Positions 22,844 to 34,836 of a stretch of DNA of 64,000 bases are shown here, piece by piece. The DNA is taken from NCBI GenBank assembly GCA_034440635.1, contig JAOTON010001253.1, forward strand, positions 1,116,001 to 1,180,000, read 5' to 3'. Origin of the DNA: Lepas anatifera. Its lineage: Eukaryota; Arthropoda; Thecostraca; Lepadidae. The notes under the pieces are model-generated. The model was not told where the DNA came from. It saw only the letters and a list, made by a program, of their open reading frames with translations, and did no database searches. Both the position numbers and the translations under genes were made by a program. The stretch's first letter is position 1, and each line of letters starts with the position of its first letter.

Positions 22844-23964
22844 GTAGGTAACTATTTCAATTTGCGAAAAATTAAGAACACAAAATGGTTGGAGATGAGC
22901 CTACACAATGGGACTGCTCCAAGTATGACTTACCTGGTAAATATTGATGTTAGCATCCGTCTTTGTATGTCTCTATTCCAGAGAAGTTGAAGTAAAAATA
23001 CCACATCAACATCATTTTTCTCTCATAAAAATGTCAGGGTCAAGACTAATAGAAAAACCTGCAAATATCATCATATGTCACTCTATCTCAGCAAAGTCAT
23101 CTATTGATAAGCATCTGGACTCCGACCGCAGTTTAAAATGCAAAATAATTGAATGAAAACACTAAATACCACTATCACTTATACAATATCAATATACACG
23201 GCGCCAACGCTGCACCACTACCACACAGCAGTAAATAATGAGCGCGGCGAAATTTGACGCAGCACGTGCAGCGTCCTTTTTCACTCCGCTCTCGCCAGGG
23301 TCACTTTGATCGCGGTTCTAGAGTCAGCTGACTCCACGATCGAGCGAGGCGCAGGCTGTCCTTGGCCGACTCATCATCTGACCCTGCTCTCAAATTCGTT
23401 CATGCTGGGAGGTTCATTGGACTCTTGCTGAACGACTCAACCTAATTTTGAGAGTCAGCAAATACGAGAGTTCAGAGTCACCACAATGCAGGAAATTTAG
23501 GAGAGTCCAAATTTTTCTCAGTGTTTGTATAGATATGGCTTCTTTTGGCCTTTTCCGGTCTTGAATAAGATGTTCTGACATAAAAAGGAGCAGAGCAGCA
23601 GAAGAAACTGCTATGGCGCTGGGAGGGAGGAACAGGATTCTGTTAAAAACACGATCCCCCAAAAAATGACGGCCACCGAAAACCGGAGGCAAAGGATGCA
23701 ATACTATAGGCGCCCTTTGGGTGGAAGGTTGATGGCAAGGTGTGCCTCTGAGGCTCCACCCTCCTCCCTCCCATTTACCAAAAATCGCAGATCCACCACT
23801 GTTCAAGAGCAAAAATTTCACAGTTGGAAAAAACAGGAAAGATATTAAACATTAGCGGGGAGTAGTGCGGCCGAGAGGATTGATGAAGCTAACAAATTTT
23901 CTGGCTATGTAAATGAAATCATTTGATGGCCACGCGTAATTGGAAGAGCACTCCTGGCTTCCTA
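22844..23964. other. No gene seen
   Basis: AT-rich sequence with a moderately GC-rich patch (about 23200-23350). No splice-framed or family-like coding sequence on either strand. Contains 'ggatccacca' phrases common at repeat ends (about 23790). Confidence 0.35.
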
Positions 23965-25141
23965 TTAACCCGCGCCCCACCGGGGTCCGGCGCCACTTTC
24001 GCCCACCGTGGCATCGATGAGACACTCTAACTCCGAAAATATGGGGGGGGGGTTAGCGCAAATCTGCAAAGTGCATTAGAAAGCTCGTGTGACTTCAGTA
24101 GGATTTTACTACACATTTTCAGGCGCTCAGGTAAATGGTTTGACCTCCAGAGGTCACGTTGGGTCACGATACTTTACTCTGAAAACATATGTTATAATGA
24201 CCATATAGTATGGCCATTATTCGCTCAATATGTGCCGTCACCTGATGCTAATACACTGTGAAAAAAGTGGGTCACGATAGACTATTTCCACTAAAATATG
24301 CAATGCTTAAGAAACCTGGGCATGGCTCTCATGCCATTAGAGCCATTGAAATTTACTAAAGTTCGTTTGATAGGAAAATGCAAGGCTTTCTCTGCTATGT
24401 GGAACATAATGACCTCCCGCCAGTGGTTTGGCCTCTAGAGGGTACCTCTTGACCTAACATGACCTCAGGTCACGAAAGGCCAAAAAGTGGCCGTGCAGTA
24501 TATCTAAGGGAAGTCATTCATGGGACATACACGATGGCGTTTAATTCAACGCTCTAACTTGATGTGGTTAATAGTTATCGTCAAAATACTGGTTTTGACC
24601 CCTGGTGACCTGTGATGACCTCATATAGGTCAAAGGGAAAATATCACCCCCGGAATCCATGAAAGGGTGGCCAATAATGTCTTTATGAGAAATCTGAGCA
24701 TTTGCAATCATTTTCGTGACTTTTATATCATAGGACATATTTTCCTCATGTTTTTGCTATGGGAGAGCTCACCTTGTGACTTGACGTCAAGTCACAATAA
24801 AATAATTCCGGATATAGGTCCATTTCTTAAACCCTAGAATGGTCAAGTGTAAAACTTTTCGAATCAGTGGCCCTAGTAAAATGAGAATAAAAATACAAAA
24901 ATCGAGCCGATTAGAAATGTAGCAATTGTAGAATTCAAACATTGAAGTGAGGTTACCTTGGTTGACCTCGCCAAGTGACCTGACCGATTTTGGCCCGGGG
25001 TAAAACTTGTTAGCAAAGGTAGGAAAATGATGGGGTGAGAAGTAAACCCCTCAACCACGGTGCTGCGCCTCGTCGTATTTCTATTATTCTGGAAAAAACT
25101 AAGGGGGGGCATCGTTGTTCCCCCGATAGAGCGAGGGTTAA
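23965..25141. mobile_element. GGTCA-rich TTAA-bounded element, A type, copy 1
   Basis: TTAA at 23965-23968 and 25138-25141. The left end is TTAACCCGCGCCCCACCGGG and the right end contains GAGCGAGGGTTAA. The interior holds many TGACCT/AGGTCA motifs (for example 24120-24180, 24590-24640, 24950-24990), no coding frame, and the whole length is shared with the copies at 27458 and 35595. Confidence 0.75.
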
Positions 25142-27457
25142 ATGGCCAGTTTACAAAAAAATTTGCGTCAAGTCAAGATCAAACTGTATAAAAATTAGTT
25201 TTAAACAGTGAAACAAGTTCTTTTTCTGCGAGATTATGATTACTTTGAGAGGTCGTTTTAGTCTTAAATCTTACTTTTGTGATATTTATTTGGCTGTTTT
25301 AGTGATAAAAATTGGACCCCTTTTGGCCCTGCTTCTAACTCGATTTGGCCTTTTCCGCTGAAAAAAACTTGGCAGCCCTGGGGAGCATCTATAATCTCTA
25401 GAATATTGAATTACGCAAAAATTGAGCAACATTTTTTAACACTAGCATATCTTAGTATAATTTTTGGGGCTTATCGACGCACCAACTACCAGGGTCATAT
25501 GGCGTCGCCAACCCTTTCCCTGTTGGTAGGGTTTCTCGGGAGCCGGCTTGCTCCTTGTTCAGGGAAGCCGCCGGGCCTTGAACCCAGAGCGTGTCTAAGT
25601 CTTATTACCCCCCCCCATTTGGGGTCTAAACCTCCTGAAGACACTATAATGGTCAACACAAGAAATGCCCCTCCCCACTGACATTTCCTTAAAAAATGCC
25701 CTGCAATGGGCCTGATATAAATCGTTTATATACCTAGCTGTGTCCGGCATTCAGGGCATCGTCAAGGATTTTCTACAAGAGGCCTGGATCCACAGTGGTG
25801 AGGTAGTGATAGCCTATATTTTCTCTTGAATTAAGCACATCCAATAATATTCCAGCACAGATATTGAATGTTCCCGTTTCCGAACAGTAGAGGGATTTCA
25901 ACCCACCCCACCCCCGTAGCGATGCTTTTGTTGGCCACTCTCGGGATATAGATGGGTCATTCCAGGACACATCGTCCTGATAGGCAGAAGAAGTCCAACA
26001 CTACCCACTCCTCAGATTTCCACCAAACTTTTACCCAAGACTCAAAAGAACAATTTGGGATCATTTTCAGATCCAAAGAGGTCACCAGATAGAGGTCATG
26101 GAAGTTTCAAGGCAAACACAAACATTGAATCAGAAATAATTATATATCTTTTAAGTGGCTGATCTAAATTAATTTGTATGGATGTCGCTGGATAGAAGAT
26201 ACAACGGTTCATACAAGAAAAAATACAAAAACTTTGACTTCAGTTCAGGTTTTGACCTCGTGACCTTGTGACCTCCTCTTTAAATTTAAAATAAAAAAAT
26301 CATATTCTGATTTTTCACTGGGTGCTCCTCAGGGTATAAGCTAACCAATGGTGGGTGACCATTATTCAAATCAGGTTTAGTAACAGGTCACAGAGGCCAT
26401 CACCTAGGTAAATTTATCGTTTTTGGCCATGAACGGTTCTCCGGCGACCTCAGAAAAATACGTGGGGGCTGGCCTCCGAGACCCCCTCCAGTGCGCGTGT
26501 TAAGAAAGTTGTGCAGCGCCAAGAGGTGGTCTGCGGTGATGAGTGGTGCGGATATGAAAGAGGAAAATTTGGGAAGTTTAAAACAAGGAAGCCTAAGACA
26601 AAATCATAAACCTAGTGATGTTTGTGCAAAGAGGAACTAAATTACTGTAGTGATTGAAGGTCGATTTAAATATTGTTCCAGATTAGTGTACAAATTATAG
26701 GTATTTAGATTTTCTTAGAAGTGATTATGAAATAAAATGATTTAAACTCTCCGTTGCAGTATTTGTTTATCAGAGTGTAGGTATATTAATCAGCCTAATC
26801 AGAGTAAACTGACCTCAAACGCTCGATGAGAATAAACTGGGTTATTTTTAATCCTTGTTTCTTTACAGCAGCAATGGAATATTTAACGTGGGTTCATTCT
26901 GCACCTTGCAAAGATTTTTCTACGCCGGAAATTTCACATTTTAATCTATTTCTACTCCCCCAATTCTAGTTTACACTGTTCCGATTTGTCTGATAATCTT
27001 TTTACTCAAGTGGTATAATAATATTCCCTCAAAGACATGCATTTTTGCATTACACCGGTGTAAAATGAGTTGTGGAATAATGCTGGAAAGAGGAGTTGAT
27101 TGTGGCACCGTAGAAATAATCCTAAAAATGGCGTACTTTTTCGTAGTTGATATTTTCATAACCCACGGGTTTGGGTTTTATTATTCCTGTTTTATGGCAT
27201 TTTACGCTCCTCAATCTAAAAATATAAGCTGTAACATATTCACGGAAAGAAGAGTGGATTTTGGCACCGTAGAAATATCCAATTTCTTGCGTACTTTGTT
27301 CAGTGTATAATCTTTAGACTTGGAATAACTAAAGAAATTGAGAAACATTTTTTTACACTAACGCGTGTAAGTTTTAGTAAACCCCATCAAAATGGGGTCT
27401 TGACCCTTTGAAAACATTATAATGGCCAGCACAAGAAATGCCCCCACTGACTTTTCC
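25142..27457. other. No gene; AT-rich with repeat pieces
   Basis: No coding frame supported. The stretch at about 26040-26503 is GGTCA-rich and ends CCAGTGCGCGTGTTAA, so it is the right end of another TTAA-bounded repeat whose left end I cannot place. Two related segments, each with AAGAGGAGTTGATTGTGGC or its variant and GGCACCGTAGAAAT, occur at 27062-27140 and 27225-27297 as an imperfect duplication. Confidence 0.4.
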
Positions 27458-28496
27458 TTAACCCGCGCCCCACCGGGGGTCCGGCGCCACCTTCGCCCCA
27501 CCGGGGGCCATCGATGGCCCCCCTCTAACTTCGAAAATATGGGCGTTAGCGCAAATATGCAAAGTGCAATAGAAAGCTCGCGTGAATTCAGTAAGAAATT
27601 ACTTCGCATGTTTTAGTGCTCAGGTCAATGGTTTGACCTCCAGAGGTCAAATTAGGTCAAGATCGGCTATTTTCACTCAAATATGCAATGATTAAGCAAA
27701 CTGGTCATAACTCTTATGTCATTGGAGCTATTGAAGCCTGGTAAAGTTCATTTGATAGGAAATTGCCAGTACTTTTTCCGCTATGTGCAACGTAAAGACC
27801 TCCCGCCAGTGGTTTGACTTCCAGAGGTCACCTCGTGACCTAATATGACCTGAGGTCACGAAAGGTCACAAAGTTACCTTGCCGTATATCAAATGAAAGC
27901 CAGTGACAAGACAAACACGATGGTGTTGGTGGTGTTTCACCGCTCTAGCTTAATTAGGTCAAAAGTTATTGTCAAAATACTGTTTTTGACCTCTGGTGAC
28001 CTTGGATGACCTTGGAAAAGTCAAAGGGTAAATATGACCCCTGGGATCCGTGAAAGGGCGTCCAAAAACGCTGTTCTGAGCAGTCTGAGTATTTGCAATC
28101 ATTTTTGTGGACTTTTATATCATGAAACAGCTTTTCCCTATGCTTTTCCAATGGGAGAGGTCGCCTCGTGACCTGACCTCAGGGCACGAAATAGAAAAAT
28201 CCCGGATATCCACCTTGTAGACCCTGGAGGGGTCATGAAGTGTAGGAAGTTTCAAATCGATCGACTTTGAAATGTAGCTCTTACAGAGCTCTAAAGTTGA
28301 AGTGAGGTGACCTTGGTTGACCTCGTCTGGTGACCTGACCTTGGGTGACCCGGGGTAAAAAATTTCAGGGATGATGGGAAAATGATGCAGTGAGAGGTAG
28401 AGCCCTCAACCGCGGTGCTGCGCCTCGTGGTTTTTCTGCTATCCCGGAAAAACCTTACGGGGGGCCATCGATGGCCCCCCGGTGGGGCGAGGGCTA
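27458..28496. mobile_element. GGTCA-rich TTAA-bounded element, A type, copy 2
   Basis: It starts with TTAACCCGCGCCCCACCGGG at 27458 and ends GGTGGGGCGAGGGCTAA near 28496 (the final TTAA has one change). The left and right ends each carry a GGCCATCGATGGCC palindrome with flanking G and C runs, near 27508 and 28463. Near 28300-28350 it has the conserved block of AGGTCA/TGACC motifs in tight succession. No coding frame. It ends about 330 bases before the SSUH2-like start codon. Confidence 0.75.
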
Positions 28497-28823
28497 AAAA
28501 TGCCCCGCGTTGGAAGCACCTTATTTGAACATGAATCATATCCCTGGCGCGAACAATAAAACTTCAAGAGGGGAGTGGGTAGGAAGCGACATTTCCAATG
28601 GTGCTCGCCAGTGAGTGCATGCTTCTCGGCTGAAATAGGGCAAAACATATGTGGCCTTAATCGCTTTAAATCAGACTTTGTCTTGAACATCGGTGCTGAC
28701 TTGTAGCAAACACGACAGTTCAGGCCAAAGCCTTTTTGTGTATTCTCTTCCGCCCTCCAACCACCGCCGCCACCAGCTTCCGGTGAGACCCTGCAGAAGC
28801 AACACGTATTGCTTCGTTGCAGG

Positions 28824-29184
28824 ATGTCAGGCGGCTACCCACCGAATGGCCCACAGGGCCAGTATCAACAGATGCAAGGTCAGCCTCCACGCCTTGGACG
28901 GTACCCAGCGCAACCCGCGGCCTACCCAGCGCAACCTGCAGCCTACCCGGCCCAACCTGCAGCCTACCCAGCGCAACCCGCGGCCTACCCAGCGCAACCC
29001 GCAGCCTACCCTGCGCAACCCGCGGCCTACCCGGCGCAACCCGCGGCCTACCCGGCGCAACCCGCGGCCTACCCTGCTCAGGCAGCCAGCCCGCCACCGG
29101 CGGCCGCGCCGGGCCCTGTGCCACCCCCAGCCGGCTTCAATCTGCCCAGTCTGCCGGGATACGAAAACGTCAGCTTCGACGGAG
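28824..29184 (+). CDS. SSUH2: SSUH2-like exon 1: start and YPAQ-repeat N terminus
   Basis: Starts at ATG 28824 (MSGGYPPNGPQGQYQQ). Residues about 27-86 are a repeat of the heptad AYPAQPA, encoded by 21-bp tandem units, followed by a Pro/Ala-rich stretch and the PSLPGYENVSFDG that leads into the family core. The exon ends GGAG with donor GTAACG at 29185, leaving one base of a Gly codon completed by exon 2. Reading through the donor would give a different, unconserved tail ending at 29285, so splicing here is preferred. The ATG chosen is the first in frame after the acceptor-like site at 28822; an in-frame TTG lies upstream but is not needed. Confidence 0.85.
28902..29080 (+). repeat. Coding 21-bp minisatellite (AYPAQPA heptads)
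   Basis: About nine tandem 21-bp units of the form GCCTACCCGGCGCAACCCGC encode AYPAQPA. Unit length is a multiple of three, so copy-number change keeps the frame. Variation between units is almost all at third positions (CCA/CCG, GCG/GCC/GCA), which suggests the amino acid pattern is kept by selection. Confidence 0.85.
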
Positions 29185-29500
29185 GTAACGACGACGGAGA
29201 TCGACGGAGGTCTGAATCTGCTTTGTCTCGTTGGGAAAAGCAGAGAAAAAGTGGCAAATTGTCATGTTTTGCAATCATGAATTGAGCTTCCCTTACCTTT
29301 TGACAATGGCTGCAGGTCGTCTTTTTCGGATTTGACATGCGCTTAATAGCGCGTTTGCAGTACCGGCGCTGGTCCTCAAACATTTTAAGCTTCTCTTGAA
29401 AGCTAATCCTTGCATCACATTCCCTCTTTAGGTACGAAGATGACATCTTCACCTCATGTCACAGGGTCACTGTCACCGTACGTATCTGTAAGACACTGCC

Positions 29501-32404
29501 GGCACCTGTGTCTACCCAGTTCAAGGTGTTCCCGGTCGAGACGCTAACTAACGGTGTCTTACATGTGTCTGCCCAGTCCAGGGTGTTCCCGGTTGAGACG
29601 CCAACTGACGGTGTCTTACATTTGTCTACCCGGTCCAGGGTATTCCCGTTGAGACACCAACCGACGGTGTCTTACATGTGTCTGCCCAGTCCAGGGTGTT
29701 CCCGGTCGAGACACCAGCCGACGGTGTCTTACATGTGCCTGCCCAGTCCAGGGTGTTCCCGGTTGAGACGCCAACTGACGGTGTCTTACATTTGTCTACC
29801 CGGTCCAGGGTATTCCCGTTGAGACACCAACCGACTGCCAGACCGAAGGTGTCTTACATGTGTCTGCCCAGTCCAGGGTGTTCCCGGTCGAGACGCTAAC
29901 TGACGGTGTCTTACATTTGTCTACCCGGTCCAGGGTATTCCCGTTGAGACACCAACCAACGGTGTCTTACATGTGTCTGCCCAGTCCAGGGTGTTCCCGG
30001 TTGAGACGCCAACTGACGGTGTCTTACATTTGTCTACCCGGTCCAGGGTATTCCCGTTGAGACACCAACCGACGGTGTCTTACATGTGTCTGCCCAGTCC
30101 AGGGTGTTCCCGGTCGAGACACCAGCCGACGGTGTCTTACATGTGCCTGCCCAGTCCAGGGTGTTCCCGGTTGAGACGCTAACTGACGGTGTCTTACATT
30201 TGTCTACCCGGTCCAGGGTATTCCCGTTGAGACACCAACCGACGGTGTCTTACATGTGTCTGCCCAGTCCAGGGTGTTCCCGGTCGAGACACCAGCCGAC
30301 GGTGTCTTACATGTGCCTGCCCAGTCCAGGGTGTTCCCGGTTGAGACGCCAACTGACGGTGTCTTACATTTGTCTACCCGGTCCAGGGTGTTCCCGTTGA
30401 GACACCAACCGACGGTGTCTTACATGTGTCTGCCCAGTCCAGGGTGTTCCCGGTCGAGACGCTAACTAACGGTGTCTTACATGTGTCTGCCCAGTCCAGG
30501 GTGTTCCCGGTTGAGACGCCAACTGACGGTGTCTTACATTTGTCTACCCGGTCCAGGGTGTTCCCGTTGAGACACCAACCGACGGTGTCTTACATGTGTC
30601 TGCCCAGTCCAGGGTGTTCCCGGTCGAGACGCTAACTAACGGTGTCTTACATGTGTCTGCCCAGTCCAGGGTGTTCCCGGTTGAGACGCCAACTGACGGT
30701 GTCTTACATTTGTCTACCCGGTCCAGGGTGTTCCCGTTGAGACACCAACCGACGGTGTCTTACATGTGTCTGCCCAGTCCAGGGTGTTCCCGGTCGAGAC
30801 GCTAACTAACGGTGTCTTACATGTGTCTGCCCAGTCCAGGGTGTTCCCGTTGAGACGCCAACCGACGGTGTCTTACATTTGTCTGCCCAGTCCAGGGTGT
30901 TCCCGGTTGAGACGCCAACCGACGGTGTCTTACATTTGTCTGCCCAGTCCAGGGTGTTCCCGGTTGAGACACCAACCGACGGTGTCTTACATGTGTCTGC
31001 CCAGTCCAGGGTGTTCCCGGTCGAGACGCTAACTAACGGTGTCTTACATGTGTCTGCCCAGTCCAGGGTGTTCCCGGTTGAGACGCCAACTGACGGTGTC
31101 TTACATTTGTCTACCCGGTCCAGGGTGTTCCCGTTGAGACACCAACCGACGGTGTCTTACATGTGTCTGCCCAGTCCAGGGTGTTCCCGGTCGAGACGCT
31201 AACTAACGGTGTCTTACATGTGTCTGCCCAGTCCAGGGTGTTCCCGGTTGAGACGCCAACTGACGGTGTCTTACATGTGTCTGCCCAGTCCAGGGTGTTC
31301 CCGGTCGAGACGCTAACTAACGGTGTCTTACATGTGTCTGCCCAGTCCAAGGTGTTCAAGGTTGAGACACCAGCCGACGGTGTCTTACATTTGTCAACCC
31401 GGTCCAGGGTGTTCCCGGTCGAGACGCTAACTAACGGTGCCTTACATGTGTCTGCCCAGTCCAGGGTGTTCCCGTTCCAGGCGCTAACTAACGGTGTCTT
31501 ACATGTGCCTGCCCAGTCCAGGGTGTTCCCGTTGAGACACCAACCGACGGTGTCTTACATGTGTCTGCCCAGTCCAGGGTGTTCCCGGTCGAGACGCTAA
31601 CTAACGGTGTCTTACATGTGTCTGCCCAGTCCAGGGTGTTCCCGTTCGAGGCGCTAACTAACGGTGTCTTACATGTGTCTGCCCAGTCCAAGGTGTTCAA
31701 GGTTGAGACACCAGCCGACGGTGTCTTACATTTGTCAACCCGGTCCAGGGTGTTCCCGGTCGAGACGCTAACTAACGGTGTCTTACATGTGTCTGCCCAG
31801 TCCAAGGTGTTCAAGGTTGAGACACCAGCCGACGGTGTCTTACATGTGCCTGCCCAGTCCAGGGTGTTCCCGTTGAGACACCAACCGACGGTGTCTTACA
31901 TGTGTCTGCCCAGTCCAGGGTGTTCCCGGTCGAGACGCTAACTAACGGTGTCTTACATGTGTCTGCCCAGTCCAGGATGTTCCCGGTTGAGACGCCAACT
32001 GACAGTGTCTTACATTTGTCAACCCGGTCCAGGGTGTTCCCGGTCGAGACGCTAACTAACGGTGTCTTACATGTGTCTGCCCAGTCCAGGGTGTTCCCGG
32101 TTGAGACGCCAACTGACGGTGTCTTACATTTGTCTACCCGGTCCAGGGTGTTCCCGTTGAGACACCAGCCGACGGTGTCTTACATGTGCCTGCCCAGTCC
32201 AAGGTGTTCAAGGTTGAGACACCAGCCGACGGTGTTTTACATGTGTCTGCCCAGTCCAGGGTGTTCCCGTTGAGACACCAACCGACGGTGTCTTACATGT
32301 GTATGCCCAGTCCAGGGTGTTCCCAGTTGAGACACCAGCCGACGGTGTCTTACATGTGCCTGCCCAGTCCAGGGTGTTCCCGGTCGAGAGACCAACTAAC
32401 GCAT
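29501..32404 (+). repeat. 57-bp minisatellite, about 50 units, in SSUH2 intron 1
   Basis: Units of 57 bp (and a 56-bp variant missing one G) with the core TGTCTGCCCAGTCCAGGG, GAGACGCTAACTAACGG and GTGTCTTACATG. Three variants (57+57+56 bp) form a 170-bp higher-order unit that repeats regularly from about 30256 to 31200; 113-bp spacing occurs elsewhere. The array ends ten or so bases before the acceptor of exon 2 (32417). Because 57 is a multiple of three, long artificial open frames occur on both strands; they shift at each 56-bp unit and are not genes. Confidence 0.95.
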
Positions 32405-32417
32405 GGCTTGGCCACAG

Positions 32418-32617
32418 GGTTCGTGGCTCCGCCGCAGCAGCCACCGCCGCCGCAGCCGTCTGCTCCCTCCGCGCCTATAGATGTCAACCTGCGCCCACTC
32501 AGTGACCAGCAGGTCCGAGACGCTCTGAGCAGCTTCGTCTCCCAGCACTGCTGCTACGGCAGCCGCCCGGTTCGCGACCTCCAGATCAGAGAGGTCACCC
32601 CTTCGGCAACCTACAAG
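32418..32617 (+). CDS. SSUH2: SSUH2-like exon 2
   Basis: Acceptor TTGGCCACAG at 32417, donor GTACGG at 32618. Encodes GFVAPPQQPPPPQPSAPSAP, then the family segment PLSDQQVRDALSSFVSQHCC and RDLQIREVTPSATYK. Ends in phase 0 at a Lys codon and joins directly to YTLDTFIEKR in exon 3, the order expected in SSUH2 proteins. Confidence 0.88.
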
Positions 32618-33229
32618 GTACGGTGAAAGGGAGATGTAGATTTACGAAAGTTATTTTGCGTTCATTCTTGTGTATTTCCGGCTTAGGCACAAGCCGTGCA
32701 GCACAGGCTCTTTTAGTTTTTTTTATTTTAACTGTCGTTTCTGTATGCTCTTGCACCCACACCACTCTTGTGTATTTCTTCACACCTGAAGCACAAGTCT
32801 AAAAATGGCACCAATCGTCCAAAGTACTGTTGAGCACACTAATGCGTATACAGGTTTAACAGTTGACAGCAATGAGCTAACTCTTACCTCTCAATTTCTC
32901 ACTTTTTATCGTTTCCATGGAGATGGCAAAAATTGATAGAATAACCGTCAACAACCAACAGTGAAGAAGTCACTTTTGGACCACTGTTGATGAGCGAGCA
33001 TCTTTAAACAAATGTCTCTACCCCAATGTTACTCATTAATACGCGCAGTTGAGAGAGGTCTGGCGTCAACGCGCTGTGGAGGGGGTCCTAAAGTGCCTCC
33101 TGAGACATAGAAAAACAGCCGTAGGCGGTTCCAAGGCAATGGCGGGGAGGCTCGAGCCCCATATCTCCGAAATGAAGTCCTGGATCCACCACTGCAAGTG
33201 GCAGGTATTTTTGCACACTGTCATCCAGT

Positions 33230-33980
33230 TTGCATCTGTAATCCAGGCATTTACCCAGCGTTTCAAAGTATTCATGCGCATGAATGTATTTTAGTCAGAA
33301 TGAATGTATTTTAGTCAGCTGTGGAAATAGGTTCAGTATTTCCTGACATTTTCACGGGTTTATGAACTCGAAAAATGAGAAAGTTGATGTCACGTTTCCA
33401 ATTTCATGGTTTTAATATGAATGCTAGAAATTTTTCGCATATTTTTTTAGCAATAGCTATAGATTATCCCATGGTGGCAAACTTCTAAGAAATACATCTT
33501 TGATGTGGGTGTAAAAAAACAGTTGCGCCCTGGTTAAATGCACCCTATCCAAATGCATGTTGAAAAATCAAGTCCATTGCATTTCCGTATGCGTGATTTT
33601 CTTATTATAAGTCATTGTGAATGTAACAATACTGCCTTAAAAGGACTTGCAGGCACTCGAGACGAAAAGTTAGGTGGTTAGCATTGCCCAATTTTCTCTT
33701 ATAATGGTACTTATTTTTATCATTACATTTACTTAACATGGTCTGAGAATGACGCAACTAAATTTAGACGGGCCTAGCCCCGGGCGCAATTACCCTCACA
33801 CTTTGGTAACGTGCGCTCTTTGCATAGTTTTGCTTAAATCTGAGCTCAATCCTAGAATAAGCAGGTTCAGGTCAAGACATACTTCTAAAAGACAAAACAT
33901 TATCAAAATATTTAATTTTATCCGCAGGAGTAACATTTAGCAAGTAATTGCTTTCACTTCGGGGGGCGCAATGCCCACCC
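33230..33980. mobile_element. Diverged copy of the 855-bp inverted-repeat element, in SSUH2 intron 2
   Basis: Shares segments with 21988-22843, such as CCTATCCAAATGCATGTTGA at about 33543 and the GGGCGCAATTACCCTCACAC block at about 33781, and ends in a GGGGCGCAATGCCCA stretch near 33961. Ends are eroded. No coding frame. Confidence 0.5.
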
Positions 33981-34182
33981 TTCCCTGAGTTCAGGCGGAA
34001 GCAGCTGGTGGTTCGACACTGTACGGGTTTCGTGTTTGTTCGGCATTTCCGGACTGACAGTTGGCCCGGACTGAATAAGCTCAAAATGCATAAGTTTTTG
34101 TTTCTCAGACTGAGCACTGAGCCATGCTCAACACTGACTCAGACTTTGAGATGACCCGAGGCTCAAAACCAACTGTGACTCG

Positions 34183-34830
34183 GAACCGTGATTCTCTGCC
34201 CGTAGCCCGACTCGGCAGAGACTCAGACTCAGCTGTGACCCGGCCTCTGCCAGCACTACTCGGACCCAGCATCAGTCGGTAATGACTATGACTCAGCAGT
34301 GACCCGGCCTCTGCCAGCACTACTCGGACCCAGCATCAGTCGGTAATGACTATGACTCAGCTGTGACCCGGCCTCTGCCAGCACTACTCGGACCCAGCAT
34401 CAGTCGGTAATGACTATGACTCAGCTGTGACCCGGCCTCTGCCAGCACTACTCGGACCCAGCATCAGTCGGTAATGACTATGACTCAGCTGTGACCCGGC
34501 CTCTGCCAGCACTACTCGGACCCAGCATCAGTCGGTAATGACTATGACTCAGCTGTGACCCGGCCTCTGCCAGCACTACTCGGACCCAGCATCAGTCGGT
34601 AATGACTATGACTCAGCAGTGACCCGGCCTCTGCCAGCACTACTCGGACCCAGCATCAGTCGGTAATGACTATGACTCAGCTGTGACCCGGCCTCTGCCA
34701 GCACTACTCGGACCCAGCATGAGTCGGTAATGACTATGACTCAGCTGTGACCCGGCCTCTGCCAGCACTACTCGGACCCAGCATCAGTCGGTAATGACTA
34801 TGACTCAGCAGTGATCCGGGCTCTGCCGTG
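34183..34830 (+). repeat. 64-bp minisatellite, about nine units, in SSUH2 intron 2
   Basis: Unit of 64 bp containing GTGACCCGGCCTCTGCCAGC, ACTACTCGGACCCAGCATCA and GTCGGTAATGACTATGACTC. Copies from about 34235 are nearly identical, so expansion is recent. The array is broken at 34833 by a 449-bp inverted-repeat element and related degenerate units resume at 35290, running up to the exon 3 acceptor. Confidence 0.93.
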
Positions 34831-34836
34831 ACTTAA

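Noticed and set aside
28693..29188. Alternative plus- and minus-strand frames over SSUH2 exon 1
   Set aside because: The 21-bp repeat keeps several frames open. Only the AYPAQPA frame has the start, the phase and the family sequence PGYE following.
29508..32626. Many 60-146-codon frames on both strands reading VSAQSRVFPVETLTNG or NTLDWADTCKTP
   Set aside because: They are readings of the 57-bp minisatellite. They shift at each 56-bp unit and lie in SSUH2 intron 1.
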